Part shown: piece after piece, positions 42,516-51,932 of the stretch
Position numbering within the stretch: position 1 is the first letter of the stretch
How the letters are laid out: every line of letters starts with the position of its first letter
From: Chryseobacterium bernardetii
GTDB lineage: Bacteria; Bacteroidota; Bacteroidia; Flavobacteriales; Weeksellaceae
Assembly (NCBI RefSeq): GCF_003815975.1
Contig: NZ_CP033932.1
Span: 3,887,501 to 3,951,500, forward strand
Direction of reading: 5' to 3'
DNA: 64,000 nt
Notes under the pieces: generated by a model
Databases searched by the model: none
Told to the model about the DNA's origin: nothing
What the model saw: only the letters and a program-made list of their open reading frames with translations
Position numbers and translations under genes: made by a program

Positions 42516-43160
42516 TTAAACCTCATAAATCCCCTCACCCGTAAACACAAAGAACTTACTTTTTCCCGGCAGGTTTTTAGTATCCAAACCAGTAAATTCA
42601 CTGAAAGCCGGAAGTAACAATTGGTTTTCATTGAGGGCAAAACAGGGAAGCCTGATGCTTTTAACAGCCGAATTTAAAACAATTCCCGGATGAATATGCC
42701 CGGTGATCTGAAAACCGGATATTTCTTTATCAAAATCATGGATCAGTGTAAACGCTCCCAGTTCCAATAGGGATTCTTTAAAATCCAGGCAAAGCTTTTT
42801 CTCCAAAGGCTCTGAAATACGGTCGTGATTTCCTTCAATGAGATAGAATTTTAAATCTGGATACTGATTTCTCCATTGGCAGAATTCATCCACATCCGAA
42901 TTATCTCCCGCATGAAGCAGATCTCCCACCACCATAAATTTATCGGGCTGAAAATATTCGATCAACGCAGATAGCCTCTCCAAATCACTTTTCATGATAT
43001 GATTGGCCAGTGCAATACCATTTTTTCGGAAATGGGCCGTCTTCCCGATGTGAAGATCAGAAAGAAGTAAGGCTTTTTCTTTTTCCCAGAATACAGCACG
43101 CTGATTGGTTAGTGTAAAAACTTCATTTTGAATGGTAATTTCTTTGGTAACAATAAACAC
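42516..43160 (-). CDS. pdeM: Ligase-associated DNA damage response endonuclease PdeM
   Basis: 214 residues, calcineurin-like phosphoesterase. Metal-binding motifs in order: LLSDLHIGKTAHF, VVGDLLHAGDNSD, IEGNHDRI, LIHDFD and QITGHIHPGIVL. The family is defined by its genomic link to an ATP-dependent ligase, helicase and exonuclease as here (46-49 kb). In this window gpmA stands between it and the helicase gene. Cleaves DNA phosphodiesters; precise substrate open. Confidence 0.92.
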   Translation of the reverse strand: MFIVTKEITIQNEVFTLTNQRAVFWEKEKALLLSDLHIGKTAHFRKNGIALANHIMKSDLERLSALIEYFQPDKFMVVGDLLHAGDNSDVDEFCQWRNQYPDLKFYLIEGNHDRISEPLEKKLCLDFKESLLELGAFTLIHDFDKEISGFQITGHIHPGIVLNSAVKSIRLPCFALNENQLLLPAFSEFTGLDTKNLPGKSKFFVFTGEGIYEV

Positions 43161-43192
43161 GGATAAAATGGTTCTAAGTTTAGGGTTAAAAT

Positions 43193-43795
43193 TTAAGGGT
43201 CTCTTCTGCTTACATGAAAATTTTCATCAAAGATATAGGTTATCGGGATACCGGTTGCAATTTCTCTCTCCAGGATTTCTTCGGGAGATAAATGTTCCAG
43301 ATACATGATAAGGGCACGAAGGCTGTTTCCGTGGGCAACAATCAATACATTTTCTCCTTTCTTCAACAAAGGAGCAATTTCTTTTTCGAAATAAGGAATC
43401 ACCCTGTTATATGTATCTTTAAGACTTTCTCCACCCGGTGGAACCACATCATAAGATCTTCTCCACGTATGTACCTGCTCATCTCCGTATTTCAGTGCGG
43501 TTTCTGCTTTATTAAGACCTTCAAGATTTCCATAAGAACGTTCATTCAAAGCTTTATCCATAACAATAGGAATATCGGGTTTTCCAAGTTCATCAAGGAT
43601 AATGGAAAGGGTATGTTTCGCTCTGATTAAGACTGAAGTAAAGGCAATGTCTATTTTTTCTTTTTTTAAGGCAATTCCTGCTTTTTTTGCTTCTTCAATT
43701 CCCATGTCTGTAATATCAATATCATGCCAGCCTGTGAACCTGTTCTCAAGATTCCAAAGCGACTGTCCGTGACGGACTAAAAATAATTTTGCCAT
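43193..43795 (-). CDS. gpmA: 2,3-bisphosphoglycerate-dependent phosphoglycerate mutase
   Basis: 200 residues. Interconverts 3- and 2-phosphoglycerate in glycolysis through phosphohistidine. [11 protein letters not shown] (His9), ERSYGNLEG, and the second histidine in [11 protein letters not shown] are intact, as is the [14 protein letters not shown] loop of the dPGM type. At 200 residues it is shorter than the roughly 230-250 of enterobacterial enzymes, like other flavobacterial copies. Its position inside the DNA-repair group is probably chance. Confidence 0.93.
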   Translation of the reverse strand: MAKLFLVRHGQSLWNLENRFTGWHDIDITDMGIEEAKKAGIALKKEKIDIAFTSVLIRAKHTLSIILDELGKPDIPIVMDKALNERSYGNLEGLNKAETALKYGDEQVHTWRRSYDVVPPGGESLKDTYNRVIPYFEKEIAPLLKKGENVLIVAHGNSLRALIMYLEHLSPEEILEREIATGIPITYIFDENFHVSRRDP

Positions 43796-43922
43796 TATGT
43801 ATTTTATTTTAGCTTCCTGAAAAAGCTATACTCTAAGTTACGGCGATTATTTAAATTTATCAAGAAATTTTTGTCAGAATATTAGACTGGTAATACTCCT
43901 GATTCTTTAAAACATACTTATG

Positions 43923-46373
43923 TCAGATATCTGTTATATTGGAAAGTTTCAGCATTCTTTTAATTCTTGCATCTAAGCCTTCACTGGAGAGAGTCTGTCT
44001 GAGACTGTCTACTTTGATTGGAAAACTTAAAGGCGTAAAAGAGCGGGAATGCTTTAAAATAACTGCTGATTTTTCAATTCTCTTAAAAGCTTCTACCAAT
44101 CTCTGCTCCTGGAGCTGCATATTAAAAACTTCTGTATAAGCCTGTCTGATTAAAAAATGGCTGGGATCATGATCTTCCAGAACTTTAAAAATGAGACCGG
44201 CTGAACTTTGTAATGATTTATTGGAGCGCTGTTGTCCCGCATAATTTTGAATCACCATTCCGGAGATTACAGCAATATCCCTGAATTTCCGTCTTGCCAT
44301 TTCTGCTGAATTGATACTGGCAATAACATCATTCATCAGGTTTTCCATGGTCAATATCTGCTGTAAATTCTCTTCATTCAAAGGAATTTCCTTATCACTG
44401 AACAATTCAAATCCATAGTCGTTCATCGCCATTGAAAAGGAAATAGGAGCCAGCTTCGAAATCCGGTAGGCGATTAACGCCGCCATCACTTCATGTACCA
44501 GACGGCCTTCAAAAGGATACATAAACAGATGGTAGCCTTCGCGGTTTTTAATCATTTCCACCAGAAATTCATTTTCCTAGGGAATATGAGAGTTTTTTTC
44601 CTGATTAATCAACAACGGGTGCAAAAATTTAAGTTCTTTTTCCGAAGCTTTCGGACTTAAGGCATGTGAAAGTTTTTCTCTTAAAAAGTGCCCCAGATCG
44701 GAACTCAGGGGCAGTCTGCCGCCAAGATAACTCGGAACCAGGGCCTTTCCTTTGGCAGACCTTACATAAACCGTCATATCCTTAATCATTGCTACTTCCA
44801 GGGTACGGCCTGCAAGAATGAATTTTTCTTCTTTTTTCAGTTTGGAAATAAAATATTCTTCAATCATTCCTACATAACCACCGGAAATAAATTTGACTTT
44901 AAGCATGGCATCACTGACGATAACCCCCATATTCATCCGGTGAAGCATGGCTATTTTCCGCGAAGTTACTTTGTATAAACCATCGTCCATAATCACAATT
45001 TTATGAAACTCTTCATAGTTCTTTAGAACACTTCCGCCAATGGTAAGGAACTCAAGAATACTTTTCCATTCTTCATCCATCATTTCCTGAAAGGCATATA
45101 CTTTTTTAATCCTTTCATACACTTCATCAGGATAAAAACCATTCCCAACCGCCAGAGTCATCAGGAACTGAACCAGAACATCAAAACACAGAACCTGCGG
45201 ATCTCTAGGTTCCACCACTTTCTGTTTTACAGCTTCTTTTAAAGCAGAAACTTCTATTAATTCCAAAGAATGGGTAGGAACACAGTAAATTTTAGAGGTT
45301 TCAAAAGGGGAGTGCCCGCTGCGGCCTGCCCGTTGAAGAAATCTTGCCACACCTTTTGCAGAACCAATCTGAATGACCGTATCAACAGGTTTAAAATCTA
45401 TCCCCAGATCTAATGATGACGTGGAAACAACAGCTTTTAATTTCCCTGAGCTTAAATTCTCTTCAATCCAGATTCGTAAATGGGCATCAATAGAACTGTG
45501 GTGAATGGCTATTTGCCCTGCAAAATCAGGGTAGGCATCCAGAAGTAACTGATACCACATTTCACTTTGACTTCGGGTATTGGTAAAAACAATGGTAGAT
45601 TTCGATTCAAGGATGATGGGAACTACTTTATCAGCAAGCTTATGCCCAAGATGTCCTGCCCAGGGTAATATTTCAACCTCGTCAGGAAAAACGGGAATAA
45701 TATCTATCTTTTTATGTTCTTTGGCTGTAATTTTTGTTTTTTTTATATCATAAGGGATCAAAACATCCATGGCTTCATCCAGATTTCCAATGGTTGCCGT
45801 AATTCCCCAGATCTGCAGTTTCGGGACATACTTCCTGAGCTGTGATATCCCCAGCTCAACCATGACGCCGCGTTTTGAACCTAACAGCTCATGCCACTCA
45901 TCCACTACAACACATTTCATATCCCTGAAAAAAGCTTCATGATTCTTCTGTGCGAGTAAAAGATGTAAACTTTCAGGAGTTACTACTAAAATTTCAGGCA
46001 TTTTTTTAACCTGCTGCTGTCTTACTTTAGGATCTGTATCTCCGTTTCTTACCCCAACCACCCAATCAAGCCCAATTTCATCCATCGCTTCCTGCATCGC
46101 CTTGGCAATATCTTTGGATAAAGAGCGGAGTGGGGTAATCCAGAGCATCTTTAATCCTTTTTTATAGTTTTCAGGATGATTTAGAAAGTCTGAGATCAAT
46201 GCTAAAAAAACAGAAAAGGTTTTTCCGAATCCTGTGGGAGCCACCACCATACCGCTATAACCGCTTCCAAATTTCCGCCATGTATCAACCTGGAATTTAA
46301 AAGGAGAAATGCCTTTATCCTTCATCCATTGCTGAATGATGGTAAATCCATGAGTATGTTCAAATGCTGTCAC
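43923..46373 (-). pseudogene. Ligase-associated Lhr-like DEXH helicase interrupted by an in-frame amber codon
   Basis: ATG at 46373, TAG at 44579-44577 (codon 599), then the same frame continues as ENEFLVEMIKNREGYHLFMY to the stop at 43923; together 815 sense codons, the length expected for this family. The first part has the helicase motifs APTGFGKTFS, WITPLRSLS, VVVDEWHE (DEWH), TATIG, STSSLDLGIDF and QRAGRSGHS. The last part carries the conserved C-terminal domain. Neither half is decayed, so the nonsense change is recent, or read through, or an assembly error. The enzyme would act with the ligase and exonuclease in DNA damage repair. Confidence 0.85.
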
Positions 46374-46374
46374 G

Positions 46375-47955
46375 CTATTGTATTAACTTTTTAATTTCTT
46401 CCAGAGTATCAATCTCATCTACCGTCTTATCTTTCCGCCATCTTACAATTCTTGGAAACCGGAGGGCTACACCGCTTTTATGACGGTTACTGAATCCGAT
46501 TCCTTCAAAGGCAATCTCAAAGACCAGTTCTGCTTTTACGGTTCTTACGGGGCCAAATTTTTCAATTGCATTCTTTGTTACAAATTTACTGACCTCCATA
46601 ATTTCTTTGTCGGTTAATCCTGAATATGCTTTGGCAATAGTGACCAGTTTCTCTTCATTTTTCACAGCAAAAGTATAGTCTGTGTAATAGGCACTTCGCC
46701 TGCCGCTGCCTTTTTGGGCATAAATCATAACGGCATCAATGGTGAAGGGATTAATTTTCCATTTCCACCAATCACCTTTTTTACGTCCTGCATGATAAGG
46801 TGAGTTTTTCTGTTTCAGCATCAGTCCTTCACTGTTCACACTTCTTGAATTTTCCCGGATATCATTCAATTCTTCCCACTTCTCATAACTTATACTCTGG
46901 GAAATCTTTATATTTTCAGGCGCTTCATTCAACAAGAGTTCTTCTAACATAGCCCTTCTTGCAGAAACAGGTTTTTCTCTCAGATCATGGCCTTCCAGTT
47001 CCAATAAGTCGTACACAAATACTTCAACCGGAATTTCAGTAAGCATTTTTTTAGTTAAAGTTTTCCTGTTTAATCTTTTCTGTAACTCGTTAAAATTTAA
47101 AACCTTACCTTCTTTTACTGCAAGTATTTCTCCATCCAGCACAAAATTGCCTTTCATCGCCATTACCGTCTGGGTAATTTCAGGGAATTGCTCTGTGACA
47201 AGCTCTTCACCTCTGGACCATATGAATACTTCATCGTTTCTCCTGATGATCTGCCCACGGATACCATCCCATTTATATTCTACGAGCCACTCATCAGGTT
47301 GTCCTAAATCATCCAGCTCTTTTTCCAAAGGATAGGCAAGGCAAAACGGATAAGGCTTGGAGTTATCAGGGTTGATATTTTCTGCCGAGATCAGTTCCTG
47401 GAAAGAGACTTCACCAGGCTGCCATTTGCCCATTAAACTGTGGGTTAAGGTACTGGCTTCCTGCCCGGAGAATTTGGTTAATGCATTAATCAGTGTCTTG
47501 TCTGATACTCCGATCCTAAAGCTTCCGCCAATTAATTTATTGAAAATCAAACGTTCCGTATAATCCAGTCCGTTCCATGAATGCAAGACAAATTCTTTCT
47601 TTTCAGTATCTTTTTTATCCTTTAAATCTACAATATCTGTCATCCATTGGGAGAGGCTCCGTTCAATCTTTTCCTGTGGTGGCGGAAGAATCAATGAAAG
47701 GGTTTCCCCAAGGTCACCAACAGAAGAGTAACTTTCCTGAAAGAGCCAGAAGGGAAGTCCTGTGATCTCCAAAGCCCATTCTTTCATTGCATTGGTATTC
47801 ACATTTCTTTTAGGCCTTTTTCCTGTAAACAAAGCAATAAACCATACTTTATCTTCATCCGGGGCGCGTTCCAGATAATCAATAATGGCATCAATTTTAG
47901 CATTGGTCTTATTCGTAGTTTCCAAAGCATTGATAAGATCTGCAAAATGTCTCAT
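46375..47955 (-). CDS. ATP-dependent DNA ligase (ligase-associated DNA damage response)
   Basis: 526 residues. N-terminal DNA-binding domain to about 200, then the nucleotidyltransferase domain with the adenylation Lys228 in VEYKWDGIRGQ, LDGEILAV, EVFVYDLLELEG, EGLMLKQKNSPYHAGRK and WWKWK, and the C-terminal OB fold ending VDEIDTLEE. It seals nicks using ATP, additional to the NAD-dependent LigA expected elsewhere. It overlaps the exonuclease gene by 4 bp and is 1 bp from the helicase start, so all three are translationally linked. Confidence 0.95.
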   Translation of the reverse strand: MRHFADLINALETTNKTNAKIDAIIDYLERAPDEDKVWFIALFTGKRPKRNVNTNAMKEWALEITGLPFWLFQESYSSVGDLGETLSLILPPPQEKIERSLSQWMTDIVDLKDKKDTEKKEFVLHSWNGLDYTERLIFNKLIGGSFRIGVSDKTLINALTKFSGQEASTLTHSLMGKWQPGEVSFQELISAENINPDNSKPYPFCLAYPLEKELDDLGQPDEWLVEYKWDGIRGQIIRRNDEVFIWSRGEELVTEQFPEITQTVMAMKGNFVLDGEILAVKEGKVLNFNELQKRLNRKTLTKKMLTEIPVEVFVYDLLELEGHDLREKPVSARRAMLEELLLNEAPENIKISQSISYEKWEELNDIRENSRSVNSEGLMLKQKNSPYHAGRKKGDWWKWKINPFTIDAVMIYAQKGSGRRSAYYTDYTFAVKNEEKLVTIAKAYSGLTDKEIMEVSKFVTKNAIEKFGPVRTVKAELVFEIAFEGIGFSNRHKSGVALRFPRIVRWRKDKTVDEIDTLEEIKKLIQ

Positions 47956-49016
47956 AATTTCGGATTTTCAAGGGTTTCCGGCTCTGGTACCTCTTCATCT
48001 TCACCAAACAGAGTTTCTATAACATCAGCCTTTATCCCGATTTCATTCAGATATTTTGAAAAAACATCCGTCTGCCCATGCGTAACATGCACAATTTCCG
48101 CTTCTGTTGCTTTTACAGTTTGCAGTAATCCTTTCCAGTCGGCATGGTCACTCATAGCAAAACCTGCATCAGCACTGCGCCATCTTCTTGCTCCGCGAAC
48201 CTGCATCCATCCTGAACATATTGCTGTGGCCGGATCAGGAACCTTTTTGATGATATTACTGTCAAGTAAAGCAGGAGGAACAATAACAATTTCATGTTCC
48301 ATTTCTTTTGGGCGTTCTCTGAAATCCGCAACAGTGTACTCCGGAAGGTCAATTCCTACCGTTTCAAAAGCTTTATTCAATTTTCCGATAGATTCGTGAA
48401 CATATATTTTCCCCAATTCCTCTACAGCTTTCATAATACGTTGAGCTTTTCCTAAGGAATAGCCGATAAACACTGAGGTTTTGCCGTTCTCCTGATTCTT
48501 CAGCACCCAATTCTGAAGCTTTTTATTCAAATCATCTACTTCCAGCCAGTTATATATGGGAAGTCCGAAAGTGCTTTCTGTAACAAATTCATTGCATTTC
48601 ACCAGCTCAAAAGGAGTACTGAGACCATCATCCTGAACTTTATAATCTCCGGAAACAACGGTTACAAATCCTTTATATTCCAATCGTATCTGTGCTGAAC
48701 CAATAATATGCCCGGCAGGATGGAAGGAAACAATTACTCCGTTAATATTGATCTTTTCTCCATATCCGGTGCTCTGACATTCTATATCAATTCCAATTCT
48801 CTGATATAAAATAGGCTTGGTAAAATGATGGCAAAGATATTTTTTCATTCCCCAGCGGGCATGGTCGGCATGTCCATGTGTAATGACAGCCATATCTACG
48901 GGCCGCCAGGGATCTATATAGAACTTTCCCTGAGGGCAGTAAATTCCTTTTTTAGTAAATGTGATTAGTTTCAATGGTGTGATTGGTTTGTTTAAATACT
49001 TCAAAAACTTAACCAA
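47952..49016 (-). CDS. Ligase-associated DNA damage response exonuclease
   Basis: 354 residues in this reading. Metallo-beta-lactamase/beta-CASP fold: ITHGHADHARWG (zinc motif), FHPAGHIIGSAQIRLE, VVSGDYKVQDDGL, FGLPIYNW, then SDHADWKGLL and VHVTHGQTDVF. First gene of the repair group. The family normally begins at the equivalent of LITFTKKGIYCPQG, so a TTG at 48974-48972 is a possible true start; the ATG at 49016 adds 14 residues. Confidence 0.92.
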   Translation of the reverse strand: MVKFLKYLNKPITPLKLITFTKKGIYCPQGKFYIDPWRPVDMAVITHGHADHARWGMKKYLCHHFTKPILYQRIGIDIECQSTGYGEKININGVIVSFHPAGHIIGSAQIRLEYKGFVTVVSGDYKVQDDGLSTPFELVKCNEFVTESTFGLPIYNWLEVDDLNKKLQNWVLKNQENGKTSVFIGYSLGKAQRIMKAVEELGKIYVHESIGKLNKAFETVGIDLPEYTVADFRERPKEMEHEIVIVPPALLDSNIIKKVPDPATAICSGWMQVRGARRWRSADAGFAMSDHADWKGLLQTVKATEAEIVHVTHGQTDVFSKYLNEIGIKADVIETLFGEDEEVPEPETLENPKL

Positions 49017-49101
49017 TTTACGACAAACGGTTGATTTTATTACAATTCAAGGTTTTATTGTAGCGTAATCATGTCAGTTATCTGACTCAATATATCTCAT
49101 T

Positions 49102-49557
49102 TTATTGTTCGAAATCATAGAAATTGATTCCCGTTTCTTCATCTTTTATTTTTACAGCTTTTGTATCTAAAGGATAAAAAATAAATTCCCCTGCACCATG
49201 AACCTTTGCTTCTAAAAGATGTCCCGCTAAAGCTGTGTAATCTTCTCTTCCCAATGTAATATGCATATGAAGCGAAGAAGTTCCATTTATTACAGAGACA
49301 TTTCCTGAGATATTGGACACTTCCATCTGTTCTTTAAAGGTCCTATCAGCGTACGTTTTTGTTTTGAAATTAAAGAATCTAAGTGTAGCTTCGCTTACAG
49401 CACCTATCCCGGAAACTTCTCCTGCCTGAATATTCTGGTGCTGAACAAAATCCGTCAAAGCTTCTACAATATTGGAGTAATTCTTAAGGCTGACAATATA
49501 GATATGGTCTACTTTTCTTGCTGACCACTGTTTTCCCTGGATATTTTGTATTTCCAT
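49102..49557 (-). CDS. PPC-domain DNA-binding protein (DUF296)
   Basis: 151 residues, a single PPC domain as in bacterial relatives of plant AT-hook proteins. GEVSGIGAVSEATLRFFN and LHMHITLGREDYTALAGHLLEA with the His-x-His-x-x-x-Gly core match; three histidines may bind zinc. The function in bacteria is unknown. It is divergent from the CAT-like gene and 85 bp from the exonuclease gene. Confidence 0.85.
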   Translation of the reverse strand: MEIQNIQGKQWSARKVDHIYIVSLKNYSNIVEALTDFVQHQNIQAGEVSGIGAVSEATLRFFNFKTKTYADRTFKEQMEVSNISGNVSVINGTSSLHMHITLGREDYTALAGHLLEAKVHGAGEFIFYPLDTKAVKIKDEETGINFYDFEQ

Positions 49558-49729
49558 GATGATAGGTATTTGATAAATTTGTAATGAGTGTTAGATAACA
49601 TTAATATCAAGAATCATGCATATCAAATTTCGGCAACCTTTTTCTAAATATTTTTGTTAATAAAAAATTAGTAGGCATTTTACTGGTAAAAACAGAAAAT
49701 TTGCAGAAATTTGCAGTAAATTAAAATCA

Positions 49730-50356
49730 ATGAAGATCGTAGACCTCGAGCAATGGAACAGAAAGGAGCATTTTGAATTTTTCTCTCAGATGGCAAGCCC
49801 GTATTTTGGATTTACTACCGAAGTAGATTGTACAAAAGCTTATGACAAGGCCAAAGAAAACGGATATTCTTTCTTTGCCTATTACTATCACAAATCTATG
49901 ATTGCCATAAATACCGTTGATGAATTAAAACTGAGAATTGTTGATGGTCAGGTAGTTCAGTTTCACACTGTTCATGCCGGAAGTACAATTGCCAGGCCGG
50001 ATGGGACTTTCGGTTTTTCATTTACTCCTTTTTCAGAGGATTTTGAAACGTTCAACACTGCACTGCAGGAGGAAATTAAAGGGGTTCACCATTCTACAGG
50101 ACTCAGATTAAGCAATAACAGATTGGGTAAAGACCACGTAAGACATACCACCATTCCGTGGAATTCCTTCAGTGCCATCCTTCATCCAACCAATTTTAAC
50201 AATGATGAATCGGTACCTAAGGTTTCTTTTGGAAAATTCAATATCCGCGATGGCAGAAAATATATGCCGGTTTCTATAGAAGCACACCACGGATTGGCAG
50301 ATGGTATCCATATTGCAAAATATCTTGAAGAATTCCAGAGGCAACTGGATCTGTAG
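49730..50356 (+). CDS. CatA-like O-acetyltransferase
   Basis: 208 residues, close to the 215 of chloramphenicol acetyltransferases. WNRKEHFEFFSQMASPYFG at the start, TFGFSFTPFSEDFETF, and the catalytic HHGLADGIHIAKYL near the end (His186-187). Classic CAT has HHAxxDG, so the active site is close. Chromosomal flavobacterial copies such as this need not give resistance; no mobile context is seen. Acceptor unknown. Confidence 0.82.
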   Translation: MKIVDLEQWNRKEHFEFFSQMASPYFGFTTEVDCTKAYDKAKENGYSFFAYYYHKSMIAINTVDELKLRIVDGQVVQFHTVHAGSTIARPDGTFGFSFTPFSEDFETFNTALQEEIKGVHHSTGLRLSNNRLGKDHVRHTTIPWNSFSAILHPTNFNNDESVPKVSFGKFNIRDGRKYMPVSIEAHHGLADGIHIAKYLEEFQRQLDL

Positions 50357-50377
50357 GAAAAGAGAAAAATAGATATC

Positions 50378-50971
50378 TTAATAGTATATCTTTCTTTTTT
50401 CAATCTTCAGTATCTTATCTTTTTCCATTTGTTTTATGGTACGTATTACCGTCTCCACCCGGAGGCCTACCAATGAGGCTAGTTGCTGTCTTGTAAGCGG
50501 GATCTGGAAAGAGTAGGGCGCTTTATCATCATGGTAGCTTTTCAGGTAATCCAGCAGCAGTTTCAGTTTGGATACTGGATTCTGAAATGAAAGGTTATAG
50601 AACATAATATACTTGTAGTACATTCTTTCCGCCAAGCACTGGTAAACATTCAAAGAAATCTCCCTATTGCTTTGTACAAGCTCAAGGAAGCTGGATTTTG
50701 GTAACCTGAAAACAGATGAGTCTTCTATTGCTACTGCATTCATAGGATACGGACGTTCTACAAACAAAAGAGATTCTCCAAAGCTGTGACCATCTGAGAA
50801 TATATTCTGAATAAATTCTTTCCCATCCTCAGTATAATTATTAAGCTTTATTTTTCCCTTTTTTATCTGATAATAATATAGGGGCGAATCTTCTTCACGA
50901 AAAATAATTTCTCCTCCTTTATAGTTCTTTATTTCTGCTCCAAATGAAATTAATACATCTTCAATAATCAT
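50378..50971 (-). CDS. Crp/Fnr-family regulator, paralogue of 25386
   Basis: 197 residues. Sensor beta-roll with IIFREEDSPLYYYQIKKGKIKLNNYTEDGKE (quoted in part) and winged helix LTRQQLASLVGLRVETVIRT. It is closest in this window to the broken 24739 copy, which shares DSPxYYYQI and the IPLTRQQ block. No cysteine cluster. Convergent with the CAT-like gene (21 bp apart), with about 600 bp of non-coding DNA upstream. Confidence 0.88.
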   Translation of the reverse strand: MIIEDVLISFGAEIKNYKGGEIIFREEDSPLYYYQIKKGKIKLNNYTEDGKEFIQNIFSDGHSFGESLLFVERPYPMNAVAIEDSSVFRLPKSSFLELVQSNREISLNVYQCLAERMYYKYIMFYNLSFQNPVSKLKLLLDYLKSYHDDKAPYSFQIPLTRQQLASLVGLRVETVIRTIKQMEKDKILKIEKRKIYY

Positions 50972-51575
50972 ATCTGTGACTCCGTTAGAAATTTAAAACC
51001 TGATAAAATCTTTTTCCATCATTCAAATTCTGTTAATTCAGTTCAGAATTTTCAGAGAATAAAGAAACGGGTATTTCAGTCAATAGCCATGAAATAAGGT
51101 ACCATTCACATACCACAAATAATAATTTTTTTTATTCCGCTATTTCAAAACTATTGACTGTAATCATAAAAAGTGAAAGGATTATCCCCTTACATTTATA
51201 GCCTTAATTAAGGAGAACACAAATAATGGAGAAACGGGCTGATAAAAGCGGTTAAGATATTTTATTGAAAAACATAACGTGGTATGTATGTGGTACGCTG
51301 TTTTAACAGAATTTTAATCATTTTTTATTTCTTTGCCCTATGCAAAAATGAACTAAAATTAATATGTATGAGTTTTTTAACCCAATCATTTAACAAATGC
51401 ATTATATATACATAAAAATTTTACATATTATTAAAGAATAACAAACAGATTTTGAATATATAAAAATAATTTTATTCCCAATAACAGCTATAAAACGCAA
51501 AATTGATAAAAGAAAAGATTTTTTACTGGCATGCAAAGGATGCATACCAGAAATGAGTAGAGATGAGAAAGTATT
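50972..51575. other. 604-bp intergenic region with nested inverted repeats
   Basis: No credible gene. CAGTCAATAG (51077-51086) and CTATTGACTG (51151-51160) are perfect 10-bp inverted arms; GTACCATTCACATACCAC (51099-51116) and GTGGTATGTATGTGGTAC (51279-51296) are inverted with three mismatches. CCTTAATTAAGG (a 12-bp palindrome) lies near 51206. The remainder is AT-rich. It must hold the promoters of the 50971 and 51576 genes; a structured RNA is possible. Confidence 0.5.
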
Positions 51576-51917
51576 ATGAAAAACAAAAAACCTGAACCCA
51601 ACCTGGAGGATTTGAACCAGAAGATTCTTGTACAAGATGAGATTATCGCATTGGCCAAAGCAAATTCTCCCCGTCTGCTTAATAAATTCAGATTGGTCTA
51701 TCCGGATTTTTTCGAAAAATTATCTGCTATACAGCCTGGCCTTAAAAATTCTGAACTGATCTTTTGTATTTATCTTAAGCTCAATATGACGACAAAGGAA
51801 ATAGCTACCTGTATCTTTGTCACCCCAAAAGCAATACAAAACCGGAAAAACCGGATCAGAAAGAAGCTTAATATTCCTTCTGAATTTGATATTTATAAAT
51901 GGTTTAATGAAATTTAA
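51576..51917 (+). CDS. Small LuxR-type helix-turn-helix protein
   Basis: 113 residues. After a charged start, residues about 50-105 form a helix-turn-helix: NSELIFCIYLKLNMTTKEIA and TPKAIQNRKNRIRKKLNIPS. This matches the C-terminal DNA-binding part of the large TPR-type regulators common in Chryseobacterium, but here it stands alone with no sensor domain. The target is unknown. The upstream region is long and structured. Confidence 0.75.
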   Translation: MKNKKPEPNLEDLNQKILVQDEIIALAKANSPRLLNKFRLVYPDFFEKLSAIQPGLKNSELIFCIYLKLNMTTKEIATCIFVTPKAIQNRKNRIRKKLNIPSEFDIYKWFNEI

Positions 51918-51932
51918 ACCATTTTTTGTTTT

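Noticed and set aside
43923..44561. Independent hypothetical gene of 212 residues starting at GTG 44561
   Set aside because: It continues the helicase frame directly after a single TAG and completes the expected length of that family, so it is the C-terminal part of a broken gene.
49730..50356. Acquired chloramphenicol resistance gene
   Set aside because: No mobile context and base composition like its neighbours; CAT-like acetyltransferases are common on flavobacterial chromosomes.
51402..51635. Leftward 77-codon open frame over the start of the LuxR-type HTH gene
   Set aside because: It is AT-driven, overlaps a real gene start and shows no domain.
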